Below are positions 45,212 to 56,646 of a stretch of 64,000 nt of DNA, piece after piece. Each line of letters opens with the position of its first letter. The first letter of the stretch is position 1. The notes under the pieces were generated by a model. That model was not told the DNA's origin and did not search any database. It saw only the letters and a program-made list of their open reading frames with translations. A program made the position numbers and the translations under genes. This DNA is from Allolobophora icterica (lineage: Eukaryota; Annelida; Clitellata; Crassiclitellata; Lumbricidae): contig OY744615.1 in assembly GCA_963556255.1 (NCBI GenBank), forward strand, positions 15,517,537-15,581,536, read 5' to 3'.

Positions 45212-45884
45212 TACAGTTGAACCGTGGGCCAAGTAGTTGAGTCGTGGGCCATATATTGTTGAACCGTGGGTCACATGTAGTTGGACCGTGGACCATAGGT
45301 AGTTGGACCGTGAGCCATGTGTAGTTGGACCGTGCATGGGCCATAGGTAGTTGAATCTTGGGCAATGTAGTTGAGCCGTGGGCTATGTGTAGTTGGACCA
45401 TGAATCATATGTAGTTGGACTCTGGAACATAGGTAGCTGGACCGTGGGCCACGTGTAGTTAAACCGTGGGCCATACGTAGTTGGACCGTGAGCCATGTAT
45501 AGTTGGACCATGGGCCAAGTGTTGTTGAATCGTTCATGGGCCATGTGTAGTTAGACCGTGTGTAATTGGACCGTCGGCCATACGTAGTTGGGTCGTGGGC
45601 CATGTGTAGTTGGACCGTGGGCCGTGTATAGTTGGACCGAGGGCCATGTGTACTTTTTGGACCGTGGGCCATGTGTAGTTGGACCGAGGGCCACGTGTAG
45701 TTGAACCGTGCAAGGGCCAAGTGTAGTTGGACCGTGTGTAGTTGGACCGTGGGACATACGTAGTTGGACTGTGGGCCATGTGTAGTTGGACCGTGGGCCA
45801 TGTGTAGTTGGACCGTGGGCCATGTGTAGTTGGACCGTGGGCCATGTGTAGTTGGACCGAGGGCCACGTGTAGTTGGGTCGTCG
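45212..45884 (-). repeat. 22-bp minisatellite, about 30 units, at the receptor 3' end
   Basis: The unit on the plus strand is TGTGTAGTTGGACCGTGGGC + CA. The right-hand units are nearly perfect; the left ones are more diverged, with short indels. It ends within 10 bp of the receptor stop codon. Because 22 is not a multiple of 3 and the unit has no minus-strand stop, all minus frames stay open for long stretches. Confidence 0.95.
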
Positions 45885-45891
45885 TCTGCAG

Positions 45892-48090
45892 TCAGTTATT
45901 TCTCCTCCAGTCGAGTCTTATGATTCGAATGAATGTCTTCTTGAACTGTTGGTTGGCGAAGGCGTAGCAGAACGGGTTGATGGGGCTGTTGAGGTAGCAG
46001 AGCCAGTAAGAGATGTCGTAGAGTATTGGTCGAACGCAGGTCAAACCGTGGGTCGTATTTTCACGGCAGAACCCGATGATGAGTGAGAGAACGTGCCACG
46101 GAATCCAACAGATAACGAAGGCGCCGAGGATCAGGGTGATCGTTCGTAGCGCCTTCCGCGTCCGGTTGTCGCATCGCATCTGCTGCAGTTGCGCGCTTCG
46201 CGACTCGCTCGAATGCCTGCTCCGTAGACCGTAACGAATCAGCTTGGCCACCGGTTGGAGATGCTGTATCTGCTGCTGCAGCTGATTATTCGGCGCCTTC
46301 AGGACACACGCCGATGCCTGTGACGTCGCTGCACGCGGTAACGTTACGTCACGATGACGTAGCGCAGTGTCGTCACTGTCGTCGTCGGCACTGCTGCTGC
46401 CGCTAGCATCGTCACGCATCGATGATTTCGATGAAGGTCGTTGGTCCGGATTCGATTCTACCGATGTGGTGTCCGGTGCCGAATCGTTACTGTCACGCTT
46501 CGCCTGCATCTCGATCTCAATGATAGGATTTAGTCTGTTTCTCTGATCCACCGGCTTCAATTGCTTCCCGGCTCCGGTCAACCGGAACCGATTGAGACGT
46601 CGCGGACATATACCAGACTCACACGCAGGGTTTGGCAACAGAACGTCGAACTCATGCGCGTCAGACTCGATGGTCATGTGATCAGTTGACGCCTCCTGGC
46701 GACGAACCACTTCGTCGTCCATGTATGACAGATCGATGAGTTGTTCCGGTTCAGCGGTTACGGCTTCTGCCGCAACAGTTGTTTGAAGTGGTAGATCGGA
46801 GACCGTAATCCGAGGGATGTTGGGCTTAAGTGGTTCCGTTCCACTTGAGTGATCCATCAAGTTACTGTCTGGAACGTCCTTGGTCCTAGGTTCGTTTTCT
46901 GCTAATGAGCGCAGATTCGACGAAGAATCGTGTTGTATGCAGCTGTTGACCGCTTCACGGTCAGTTGCACCGGGCTTGGTTTTCTGATTCGTTTCCACAC
47001 CATTGATTTCGCTCCTACGGAACAGAAACGGAAAGAGAGATACATCTGCATTTGCGAAAGGATCGTTGCCTCCATAGTCCTGCTGCCTGCGCTGTGAGTT
47101 AGTAGCCGATGTGGGGTCCCATCGTTTCTCGTTGTGGTCTATGGTCAGTCGAGCGTGATTCGGATCCGCTTCGGTGCGCAGGGCAAATCCTTCGAGACGA
47201 CACGGGTTTCTGGAGATGCTGATGACGGATCCGATCTGCGTGACGGTTCTACCTGCCATCGAGACCAGACAGCTCATCGTTTTCTCCCTCTGTGCCGCCG
47301 ATCGCCGGTGAAGGTCGAGAGCGACGCGATAGATGCCCGCGTAGAGGACGAACATGGCTGTCAGCGTGATCCAGAAGTATCCGATCTGGAGGAAGCAGTT
47401 GAAGAGCGCGTCCTCCATGTACTGGACGAAGCATCGTCCGCTCGGCACCGTCCGTTGTCCGACGAAGTGCTGCCAGCCGAAGATGGACGTGAAGAAGACG
47501 GCCATTGGAATTGTCCACGTCAGACAGATGATCACAACGACCTTCCGTCCGGTTCGCCACTTCCGGTACTTGGCCGGAAGCTTAACGGAGCAGAATCTGT
47601 CTGCGGTGATGCAGAAGACGGTGTAGATGGAGCAGAGACAGGCCGTGTAGTCGATGGACAGCCAGAGGTCGCAGAGTGCTTCGCCGAGGGGCCAATTCTG
47701 TCCGGACAGCAGGTAGATGGTATAGAGGGGCATGGAAATGCATCCGATGAGGAGGTCGCTGACGGCCAGGGACGCTATGAAGTAGTTGGTCGGCTGGCGA
47801 ATGCTTTTCTCAACGACGAACGAGAGAATGACGATCAGATTACCCCCGACGGTCACAATCCCGATGCAGCAGGCCAGGAATCCGAACAAGACGATGTGCC
47901 ACAACGGAAATGGACTGGGTGGCGTCACTTCCGGGCGCGTGGAAGACTCGTTCGGGTCGATGAATTTGGAGAGGCAGGCGACTGCGTCATCGGTTGCCAG
48001 GGAGCAGTTGCTGAGGCTGGAGACATCATCATCCGGGTGCCAGAGAGATGCGGCGACGGCGGCAGCGGAGAGAAGGGTCTTATTTGACAT
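45892..48090 (-). CDS. Muscarinic-acetylcholine-receptor-like GPCR, intronless
   Basis: A 732-residue class A GPCR at the cell surface, start ATG 48090-48088, stop TGA. The N-terminal tail (~62 aa) has sequons at N3, N28 and N48. TM1 ~65-92 (GGNLIV), TM2 (LAVSD), TM3 with D147 followed by Tyr (SIDY) and DRF at 164-166 in place of DRY. C140 and C220 can form the usual disulfide. TM4 and TM5 end near 256. ICL3 is very long (~257-644), Ser/Asp-rich, as in muscarinic receptors. TM6 has CWIPWH (661-666) and TM7 YWLCYLNSPINPFCY (695-709). The TM7 YWLCY-NS pattern and D-Y in TM3 favour a muscarinic-type amine receptor. However, muscarinic receptors normally have Tyr-Asn after W-x-P in TM6, and here it is Trp-His, so acetylcholine binding is doubtful. 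A histamine- or orphan-type amine receptor is the alternative. Confidence 0.9.
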   Translation of the reverse strand: MSNKTLLSAAAVAASLWHPDDDVSSLSNCSLATDDAVACLSKFIDPNESSTRPEVTPPSPFPLWHIVLFGFLACCIGIVTVGGNLIVILSFVVEKSIRQPTNYFIASLAVSDLLIGCISMPLYTIYLLSGQNWPLGEALCDLWLSIDYTACLCSIYTVFCITADRFCSVKLPAKYRKWRTGRKVVVIICLTWTIPMAVFFTSIFGWQHFVGQRTVPSGRCFVQYMEDALFNCFLQIGYFWITLTAMFVLYAGIYRVALDLHRRSAAQREKTMSCLVSMAGRTVTQIGSVISISRNPCRLEGFALRTEADPNHARLTIDHNEKRWDPTSATNSQRRQQDYGGNDPFANADVSLFPFLFRRSEINGVETNQKTKPGATDREAVNSCIQHDSSSNLRSLAENEPRTKDVPDSNLMDHSSGTEPLKPNIPRITVSDLPLQTTVAAEAVTAEPEQLIDLSYMDDEVVRRQEASTDHMTIESDAHEFDVLLPNPACESGICPRRLNRFRLTGAGKQLKPVDQRNRLNPIIEIEMQAKRDSNDSAPDTTSVESNPDQRPSSKSSMRDDASGSSSADDDSDDTALRHRDVTLPRAATSQASACVLKAPNNQLQQQIQHLQPVAKLIRYGLRSRHSSESRSAQLQQMRCDNRTRKALRTITLILGAFVICWIPWHVLSLIIGFCRENTTHGLTCVRPILYDISYWLCYLNSPINPFCYAFANQQFKKTFIRIIRLDWRRNN

Positions 48091-48955
48091 CGGATTCTGT
48101 TATCTTTAGTCAGGTTTCATTCGTTGCAAAAGTTAAGTCCTGTAACGTAATGAGAAAATGTTATTTATGTAGCGCCTCTGTTAGACATGCACTTTTAATT
48201 GGACACTTTGACGAGAACGCCCACTGACGTAGGCCAGATCTTACCGTCAAACTGTGCACAGTCCTTATGGCATAGTCATAATATTTTGTATTCAAATCGA
48301 ACTAGGGCCTACATCGGATTCACAGCTACATGTTTACAAGATGCGTTGCAACCCATTTGATGATTGCCCGACACAATTCAGGTGCGAACTTGTGACTCAG
48401 CGTGATTATCCGCACAATTTGTAATTTTTTTAATTGTATTTAGAAATTTATATAGCGTCAACAGAAAACTAATCAGATGCGCTGTCTATACGTTAGCCAA
48501 TGTGATGTTTAATGCCGTCGATAATAACGGAAATTTCATCAGTAAACAAAACTATTGTGATTTCCCGACCTATTAGATTTTTAGAATTACACTTCGAACA
48601 GGGAATCACTTCAAAGCGACCATCAACTTCTCCTTCGTTTATTAGATGACAATAGATGACTGTGAATTATAGTTTACTAGAAACTTTACGCAGACCTGTG
48701 TTTCATGTGTGAAACTATCAGCCAAACTGAATGCGTGTCATGAACACGTTCACATTTCGCCCTTTTGAGTTAATAAAGGGCGCTATAGAAGTGCTCTGAT
48801 ACATACAAACTTACATACCTACCTACCTACATACATCTGGTAACGTGTTATTAAAACGACGCACAGATGCCCAATCAGTAGTGTGGCTGGTTGGCAAGTG
48901 TATCTGGTCGTAAGTGTAACGTAGCAAGTAGATCCTTAGAACGCATCCAGTAACG
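48091..48955. other. Receptor upstream flank
   Basis: No gene. Retroposon-tail phrases are seen at 48165-48180 (TGTAGCGCCTCTG), 48445-48470 (AATTTATATAGCGTCA, also at 51458) and 48770-48800 (AAAGGGCGCTATAGAAG), followed by TACC repeats. The receptor promoter should lie here, but I see no convincing core element. Confidence 0.4.
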
Positions 48956-50245
48956 CAGTGGTTTTCAACCGGGGTTCCGCGGACCCCAGGGGTTCCGCGG
49001 GCGTCGGCCAGGGGTTCCGCGACAGCAGTCTTAAATTTAAAAACCACCAACTGATTTCACAAAAGAATGATCAAATAACCGAATTCTTCACAGCTTTCCG
49101 GCGTTCATGCTAAACACAATTCTATGTTAACATAGTTAACATTATAACGGGAGTGCATCGTTGCATTTTATATTTGCATTGCATTTTTACGCGGGTAAAC
49201 GGCGGGGTATACGAACCAGGCGCTCTGATATAGCCAACCCTCTTGGCGTGAAATTGGTTTAATTACCCCCGACCTGTTCCCGTTTGGGATAGAGGGAGGA
49301 TGTGCCAACAATAGCCCTGAATTGCTGAGATGACCTTGGGTCGAGCCGAGTGCCAACCACTTGGTGCAGTTGTGATTGCACCGTGTTAACTGACCGTTGT
49401 GTAGAACCTCGTATGTAGCCGGGGCGGAGGACTGGCACATACCATTACAGACGTTGGTAGGACCACGAGAGAGGACAAAGGGGAGAGAGGCAGGTACCCT
49501 AGAGTGGACCGGAGACTGCTATGCGGCCGCCTGTAAGCAAATTGTTGTTGGTCCGTTGTTGCCGTTCTGTTGCGTGCAGGACGAAATCTGGAACCCCCGA
49601 CCCCCAGGGGAGAAGAAGTGGGCTCACTATTGCCTACTTGGAACTAGCGATGGAAGCTGTATCAAGGCACTCCGTGGACAAGTGTCCCACTACCCGTCAG
49701 TGCGGGATGTAGGTCTGGAGAGGGTAGTGATCAGAGACACTTGTCCCCTACCACCACTCCCGTAACAGGGGTACCCGGAGTGGCCACCTACGTCGTGCCT
49801 TAAATGTCAAAGTGAAGAAGTTAAAAAAAGTCAAGGGTAAAAGCGATAGTGACTAGTAGGCCTATTCTCTTAAGGATAATCCAAGTTAAGGAAATTTTGG
49901 AAGTTAATTACTTACAGCCCTGCAGCGTTTCTATAACTCTTCTATCCATCTGTCAGAATTAGTTGCCGGCGCAATACAGTAAAATACATGTTGTTTACCT
50001 ACATTGTTTCTGTGCACTACTCTAGAGTGCTAGACTAAAGTATGTATTTATAATAGCCTGCACCAGAGATGCAAAAAACTTATATTACAAGTTTAGCATT
50101 CTAAAATTTAAACATTATCCCAACAATACAAGTTACAATTACTTGAATTTCTTGGAAAAATGGACGGCTAAAACGCCCCGGGGTTCCGCGAGCAAATGAG
50201 TGCTTGTGTAGGGTTCCGTCACTACAAAAAGGTTGAAAACCACTG
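48956..50245. mobile_element. 1.29-kb hAT element without transposase
   Basis: Perfect TIRs CAGTGGTTTTCAACC / GGTTGAAAACCACTG have an 8-bp duplication CAGTAACG at 48948-48955 and 50246-50253. GGGGTTCCGCG motifs cluster inside both ends. The GC-richer middle (about 49170-49800) looks like an unrelated insertion; a 122-codon plus-strand frame there matches nothing I know. Confidence 0.95.
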
Positions 50246-50253
50246 CAGTAACG

Positions 50254-50663
50254 TAATGTAAAGCTAACAGTTTCTTTCGCCATACACGCACAGAAACATC
50301 GATTCCTGGAAGGCAGATCATTCGCTGGTGCTAAATGCAATCGAATGTGCAACGTATAAATTTTTTTCATTCGTATAGACAGTATTGGCCTCGATCGTGG
50401 TCATTTTCAGTGAATTTATCGGGTGAAATCTATCGCCACCATTACCTGCGCTTTAAATGGCCATGGTCCCTATTATGTTCCGAAACATTAGGACAATTGG
50501 TGTGCGAACCGATTCGTCTTGCGCAGACAGGACGTGACGTGATGCTATTACCGAAAGTGCTCATCAGGGCCAATAAAGAGCTCAACGGTCACGAAGATAC
50601 GAAAAGCGACAGCACAGTTAAAAAGAAGGGTTCAAGTGATAAGTACAGTTAAGCTTCTTTAGT
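50254..50663. other. No confident gene
   Basis: A 105-codon plus-strand frame (50335-50652) ending KKKGSSDKYS is open but unrecognised. Confidence 0.3.
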
Positions 50664-51422
50664 CCAAATGATTCTAGAAGTCTAGTTAGTAGACAGTGAT
50701 TCTAGAATTCTAGTTAGTAGACAGTAATTCTAGTATTCTAGTTAATAATAAGTGATTCTAGAATTCTAGTTTGTAAACAGTGATCCTAGAATTCTAGTTA
50801 GTAAACAGTGATTCTAGAATTCTAGTTGGTAGGACCTAAACAGTAATTCTAGAATTCTAGTTAGTAGACAGTGGTTCTAGAAGTCTAGTTAGAAAACATT
50901 GATTCTAGAACTCTAGATAGAAAACAGTGATGCTAGAATTCTAGTAAGTAAATAGTGATTACAGAATTCTAGTTAGCAGACTGAATTCTAGAATTCTAGT
51001 TAGAAAACAGTGATTCTAGAATTCAGGTTAATAAACAGTAACCCTAGAATTCTAGTTAGTAAACTGATTCTAGAATTCTAGTTAGCAAACACTGATTCTA
51101 GAATAATAGATAGTAAACAGTGATTCTAGATAGTAAACACTGATTCTAGAATTCTAGATAGTAAACAGTGATTCTAGAATTCTAGTTAGTAAACAGTGAT
51201 TCTAGAATTCTAGTTAGCAAACACTGATTCTAGAATTCTAGTTAGCAAACACTGTTTCTAGAATTCTAGATAGTAAACAGTGATTCTAGAATTCTAGTTA
51301 GTAAACAGTGATTCTAGAATTCTAGTTAGCAAACACTGATTCTAGAATTCTAGTTAGCAAACACTGTTTCTAGAATTCTAGATAGTAAACAGTGATTCTA
51401 GAATTCTAGTTAGTAAACAGTG
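50664..51422 (+). repeat. 28-bp minisatellite, about 27 units
   Basis: The unit is GATTCTAGAATTCTAGTTAG + TAAACAGT. It contains a self-complementary core (CTAGAATTCTAG). The distal part shows a 112-bp (four-unit) higher-order repeat. Confidence 0.95.
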
Positions 51423-51554
51423 CTGCAGTATAGGCCTAATTGTAATTGCAATCGCAAATTTATATAGCGTCATTTGGAGAGAAACTCATCGGAGGCACTT
51501 TCGACCTGACAATAAAAACCACTATGTGCGTTTGTGGAGTTATTATTGGCTGTC

Positions 51555-51557
<3 letters not shown>

Positions 51558-51625
<68 letters not shown>

Positions 51626-51640
51626 ACACACATCAGCGCG
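51558..51640. repeat. (TA)n with TATG/CATA interruptions
   Basis: About 80 bp of AT dinucleotide. Confidence 0.95.
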
Positions 51641-52009
51641 GAAGAGACCACCGGCGCTGCACAATAGCCTACTTCGATAAGAAACGTCAGAAACACCCTC
51701 CAAAGGAGTGAGAAGCAAATACAAAGAATGAAATAACTCCACAAACGCACATTAGAAGTCAGAACGAGTGAAGATCATCCAACAAAATCAGAATGTGACC
51801 AACTAATTGATAAAAAAATAACACGGTAGAGAAACATGCGGCCACCACCTGGGTCACATAAGCAGACTTAACATAACATAACATAACATAACAAGGGTTT
51901 TAAGTGGTTCAGAAGACGTGTAGTCTGTGTTAGAATGTTTATTCGACTTGACAAGCTTGACAGCTTGTGACATACCTGGTAGTGACGAAATACGCCTTAG
52001 TAGCTCCCC
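51641..52009. other. No gene seen
   Basis: Noncoding, with a short (ATAAC)5 at 51868-51892. Confidence 0.5.
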
Positions 52010-52170
52010 TGCCTCCTCTATTGCAACTGGACTAGAAACTTCACCTAGCTTCTCTGAACAACCTCTCTGACTTGATGTAGCTCTCGTGCATAAGCTGGTG
52101 CTCTGCGCTTAGCTTAAGAGTAGCGCTTTAGAAATTTGGAGTTTATCATTACGATTTCTCGACCTGATAT
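52010..52170 (+). repeat. Interspersed repeat tail, copy 2
   Basis: Shares GACTTGATGTAGCTCTCGTG, CATAAGCTGGTG and GTAGCGCTTTAGAAATTTGG with the copies at 35740 and 58075 (inverted). Confidence 0.55.
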
Positions 52171-54232
52171 ACAAGGTAGGTATAGGACACCCTTATTTCC
52201 AATGATGATAGATATCATAATAAGCATGTTTCCAATATTTTATTACTTAGTTTCACGCCTCACTGACGATGAATATCTTGGATTCGGACGTTAGCAGTTT
52301 CGTTATTTACAATCGAAATAACTGTCGAGACTGACATGGATTAATGTATGCCTAATAAAGAAAATAGGAAAGACATGAGTTAATGTAGGCCTAATAAAGA
52401 AAATAGGAAAGACTTTGTCTTGCCTCGAGTAAACGAGTTAACTTACGCTACGTTAAAAATCTGTCGAAACTATGGTCTAAATCTATGATTCGAGGCTTGA
52501 TCGAAAACCTCGAAGACTCGTTGCCACGAGTTGCGAAAGATGTTGTAATCTGCGGATGTTGTGGCCGCGAATATCCGCGCCATGCCAGGAATCCTGTAGC
52601 AAGTTACCCTGGTGAAGAATTTATGTCAGTCAGGTGCATAATAAAACAATTAAATTTACTTGACGCCCGCTGTCAGCTGTACTCTTTCCCAATCCACCAA
52701 ATGAGCAAGTACCACAGCTGGACAGCGTATCTGAAACGATACACGGTCGGATGTAGTCAAACCTTTGACCGTACATCCTATTCACCGCAGCCGCTAAGGA
52801 GACATAAATAAACCTCAACAACAGAATGCTCCCAAATCGCATTAGCCACACAGAGAGCATTGCTTCCAAATGTGTAAGAGAAACAGCAGAGTGCAAACTG
52901 TAACCTAACCTTAACCGCGTTAACAAGCCGGAAATGTTACGTATATAATACACGCGCTGTTAAAAATCGTGTCTGATCGGATCAGACACCGACATGGCTT
53001 CCACAGTAGAGGCTTATGCAGGCCGAGAAACCCTGCTTCTCTTCTTACGATTGTAAATGCCTTTAAGAATGTTCTGTTCAACAGTATTTCGCTATACTTG
53101 TGAACTAAAGAATGTTTCCGAAGCTTTCCACTGTGTGTCTCTGTGAGTGGCGGGAGGCATATATATTTAGCTTAAAAGGCGTCCTACATGTAATTTATGT
53201 TCTACAGATTATTAAACTATTACGTTGTAAACCAGCTTCAAATTTGCGTCGTAAGATATAACTATAAAAACATGTCGTATAGGCCCTGTGTCTTTTTTTT
53301 ATCTTGATAGTGTATTGTGTATTTTGCAACATCTCACGGGCGTAAATGGCAATGGTCAAAGTTAATACGAGCCGCAGTCGGCTTGTGATATCATCATCGA
53401 CTGAAATACCGCTTATGTAAGAGCTGCATGCTTAAGCATATGCCTTGCAGCCTAAGGACTAAGTTTATATAAGAATTCGTATAAAAGAGCTTATTTATAA
53501 TACGTATATATATATTAGAGCTGTATATATACATATATATTATATATATACATGGATTGAATGTATCGATTGGGCAAACTGCGAGAATCTTTGCTTTGGG
53601 TTGTCGGCCATGTCTTATGGATCCGCGTCATGAGGCGTCATACATGCATTGCCTCCTTGCGTTGTATGCATGGGGCGGTCAGTCCCAAGGCGCTATTCCA
53701 TCCGATCTCTCACCGCCGCACGTCGTTCCTGGCAGCTCTTAAACCGAACAGTCTGGCGTGGAGTGGATCAAGAACTAAATGCCACTGTAAACCAAATACG
53801 CTGCAGAAACAGACGCTCAGCCCTATACACTCTTTCCACCGTTCGTTCGAGACGCCCTCTTGAGAGAGAGGCGAAGGCATGATCAAAACACCATATGGCT
53901 CTACTCCCTCGGGGTTTGAACTCGAAATTGATCCTGACACTTTCCGTCGCTTCCTGAAGGATTTTTCTCCGACTGCTAAACGTTGTTTCTTAGTTATTGT
54001 TAGCAAAGAAATACAGAGATTGCGATGACAAAATGTGTGTGCAGACATATATGACGAGGATATTAAGTCACTCCCACTTGGGCACAATATATAATTCCTA
54101 GGTATTACGGATATAGGGCCTAATGTGATTATGGGTTAATTTATGTCTGTGACATATTTGTCGTAGACTCGTAGTCAATGATGTAATTAATAAGCGTTTC
54201 CCTTTCCATTGGCTAATTTTAAGAGCTGACAG
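52171..54232. other. No confident gene
   Basis: Several 60-125-codon open frames on both strands between 52485 and 54087 overlap one another and match nothing I recognise. A 10-bp-arm palindrome GTGTCTGATC / GATCAGACAC is at 52969-52989. AT-rich (TA) stretch at 53505-53555. Confidence 0.4.
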
Positions 54233-54414
54233 ATGACTATTACTGTCCTGTCCAATCAAGATTTGCTGCGGAGAAGCGTAGCGTGGTTAGGCTTCCAAGG
54301 AAGGCTTTTTAATACAGCCCGAGAGGAAGAATTAACATTCAGAGATTTCAGAGAGTTCTGGGAGAGTTCCGATGAAACCTCTGGAGAACGTCCTGAGTTC
54401 ATTATGTTTTTTAT
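54233..54414 (+). CDS. Possible internal exon, unknown protein
   Basis: The open frame encodes about 60 residues of ordinary protein-like composition (for example RRSVAWLGFQGRLF, FRDFREFWESSDE). It is bounded by a plausible acceptor (GAGCTGACAG before 54233) and a consensus donor GTAAGT at 54415. No neighbouring exon was identified and I recognise no family, so this may be chance. Confidence 0.25.
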
Positions 54415-54551
54415 GTAAGTTTATCGTTCAGTTTTCTACCAATTATCTTATGAGCAGGCTAGTTCTCCTTTCCCCTTTAGCTTAGGTTATACTTAGTGAC
54501 CAGTATAAGGTCTCTATGATAGAAATGCGTTCGTTCAACTTCAGTGTTACC

Positions 54552-54761
54552 CATAGGCGTACATGTAATTTGTGGGGGTACGAGGGGTACCCGTATTCCC
54601 CACTTTTTGGACTGGGGGTACCGTACCCCTCACTTTCTGAACAATGCCAATCAATATTTTATTATTGTGCCTTCCCAGAGATCGAAGTCTCAGCCTTGCT
54701 TCGTGTATGTAAGAATATTGGTACCTTTCCCCCCACTTTTGAGACCAAAGTTACGCCCCTG
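54552..54761 (+). mobile_element. hAT MITE family A, copy 4 (210 bp)
   Basis: The ends CATAGGCGTACATG and AAAGTTACGCCCCTG are flanked by perfect GTGTTACC at 54544-54551 and 54762-54769. Same internal CCCCACTTTTTGGAC and TGTGCCTTCCCAGAGAT phrases as copies 1 and 2. Confidence 0.95.
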
Positions 54762-54769
54762 GTGTTACC

Positions 54770-55179
54770 TCTAGATAGCCATCGGATTATAATTAAGTGG
54801 CCATCGTTATATAATTTCCAGAAGTCCCTCACGATGACCGATTGACCAGCGAATTAATCACTCGCAATGATATCCGCAGAAACCGATCGATCAACACCAT
54901 ACATGAAATTCATAATGAAATCATTGCATCGATGTAAATAAACAGAATGGCTGAACTTGCCTATTGCTGCGACGATCAAAACTTTGTCATGTAAATACGG
55001 TCGTCTCTCTGCGCATAGTAACTACCATCGCACGTACCTCCATCCACTTATATATAGACGTTCATGTTCTATGTAACGACGAAATAGATACAGAGCTGCG
55101 TAGTTTGTCCACTGGCGATCATCTAATTAATGTCTATAATAATCATTACTGGCGACCTCTTCCGGCGACGCTACTCGTC
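54770..55179. other. No gene seen
   Basis: Noncoding, average composition. Confidence 0.5.
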
Positions 55180-56270
55180 ATCCGGGTTCCTAGGAGCACG
55201 TGCAGCCAGCGCTAAATCCTCGCCCAGCGACGCACTTGCACCTAAATCCCTGAATTCCGGTTAAGAAAAGTGATTTGGTGTGCGACTCATCACTCAGCGG
55301 GGCCTCTCGTCGTTGAAGCCTCGATACGTTGCTAATGGCTGCAGCCGCCGACGCCGACGCAGCCAGCATTTGGGGAACGAATTTCGGCAAATATCTTAAA
55401 TGCGATTAGACTTCCCCGGGTTCACGATGAACCATATTTCACTCTTTGCGATTCTCACCGCGGATATAATTCCGATTAAATGTATAAATATGATGAATAA
55501 TATGCAGTCGATTGCGAATCGTAAGCGAACGTATCAATCGTGATATATGACCTTCGATAATTAGACACGTATGGCCGATCGCTTGGACCTGACGGAGGCA
55601 GCGGAATAGGATGAGGAGGAGGAGGAAGAAGAGGCGGGTTGGACGCGGGAAAGATTTCCGATATGAAAGACGCCATCGAACGTCTTCGATCGTCCACCGT
55701 AAATATTCACGGTCCAGTGGTTAGCGGCGGCGGCGGCCACTGGCTGCCGACCGGGTCCACCCAGCTAAAGGCCGATGCCGACCGTGCAGTGCCGCTATCC
55801 CCGCTGGGAACCATTGCGTTGTTGCGACACAAATTGCTTGGAGGAGGTTGCCTGCAAGACGACTGCGGAACGCATGCGCTCGCCAGATAAACGATAAGCC
55901 GAATCGCTAGTCTCCCGGGAGCAAATGTTCTCTTGCCTCTGCGCTGCTGCTGTGGTCAGCCACCACAGCAGGAGCCATGCCGTCAGATTAACATCCACCT
56001 CTTCCTTCTAATCCTTCGCCTTTCCTCTTCGTGTTTTCACCCAGACGTGATGCGCAAAGCGTAAAGCGCCTGCTGCTGCTGCTTTGGCCGCGGCGCCAAT
56101 TGCCCACGGTGCTTGCCGCTTCTATCCTCCCGTCGCCGCTCGCTCGCTCCGTCGCTCCGATCCTTTTATCTTGTAATGATCAGAGACGCGGTTCTGCCAG
56201 AGCAGCCGGTCTAATGATGCAATCGCTACAGCCTCCTGCCTCCTACAACAGAAATTAAATGTGCGAAGGA
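55180..56270. promoter_or_regulatory. GC-rich, CpG-containing tract; possible promoter, UTR or exon
   Basis: Composition departs sharply from the AT-rich surroundings, with many CG dinucleotides, GCCGCCGACGCCGACGC, GGCGGCGGCGG and TGCTGCTGCTGC runs. Several overlapping open frames of 60-83 codons occur on both strands, with none clearly favoured. No repeats or TIRs were noticed. I infer a regulatory or 5'-exon region of a gene mostly outside recognition. Confidence 0.3.
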
Positions 56271-56466
56271 GTATTACACGCCGCTATAAGACTCTAACGA
56301 AGCATCAAATCATGAACGCGCTCTCCACATATAGGGGCCGACGCACACCATATAGGCCCTATGTATATGTTTATATAAACATATATATATATATGTCTAT
56401 ATACATGTAAATGTTCATATATATGTCATAGGCTGATGAAGGCATTCAAGGCATGCCTGATGTGGG

Positions 56467-56638
56467 CAGGGGCGTCTATCCCCCCTAAGTCATTGGAGCA
56501 ACGTCCCTTTTCGCCCTCTTTCCCCCTCCCCGTTCCTTCCCCCCTAAAATGGTGGCACACACACTGACAGATCTTTCCCACCCCCTATTTCTTGGATGGA
56601 GCATTTGCTCCAAGGTTTCTATGGTGTAGACGCCCCTG
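56467..56638. mobile_element. 172-bp hAT MITE
   Basis: TIRs CAGGGGCGTCTA / TAGACGCCCCTG are flanked by perfect GATGTGGG at 56459-56466 and 56639-56646. The interior is C/T-rich and noncoding. Confidence 0.95.
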
Positions 56639-56646
56639 GATGTGGG

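Noticed and set aside
45271..45867. 198-codon minisatellite ORF as an independent gene
   Set aside because: All frames are open because the 22-bp unit lacks stops, and the apparent start is not ATG. Kept only as a read-through hypothesis for the receptor.
47134..48087. 317-codon plus-strand ORF opposite the receptor
   Set aside because: Mirror of the GC-rich receptor coding strand; no domain, and the minus strand encodes a clear seven-TM protein.
49397..49765. 122-codon plus-strand ORF inside the 1.29-kb hAT element
   Set aside because: No similarity to hAT transposase (no recognisable catalytic or dimerisation motifs) and it overlaps other open frames.
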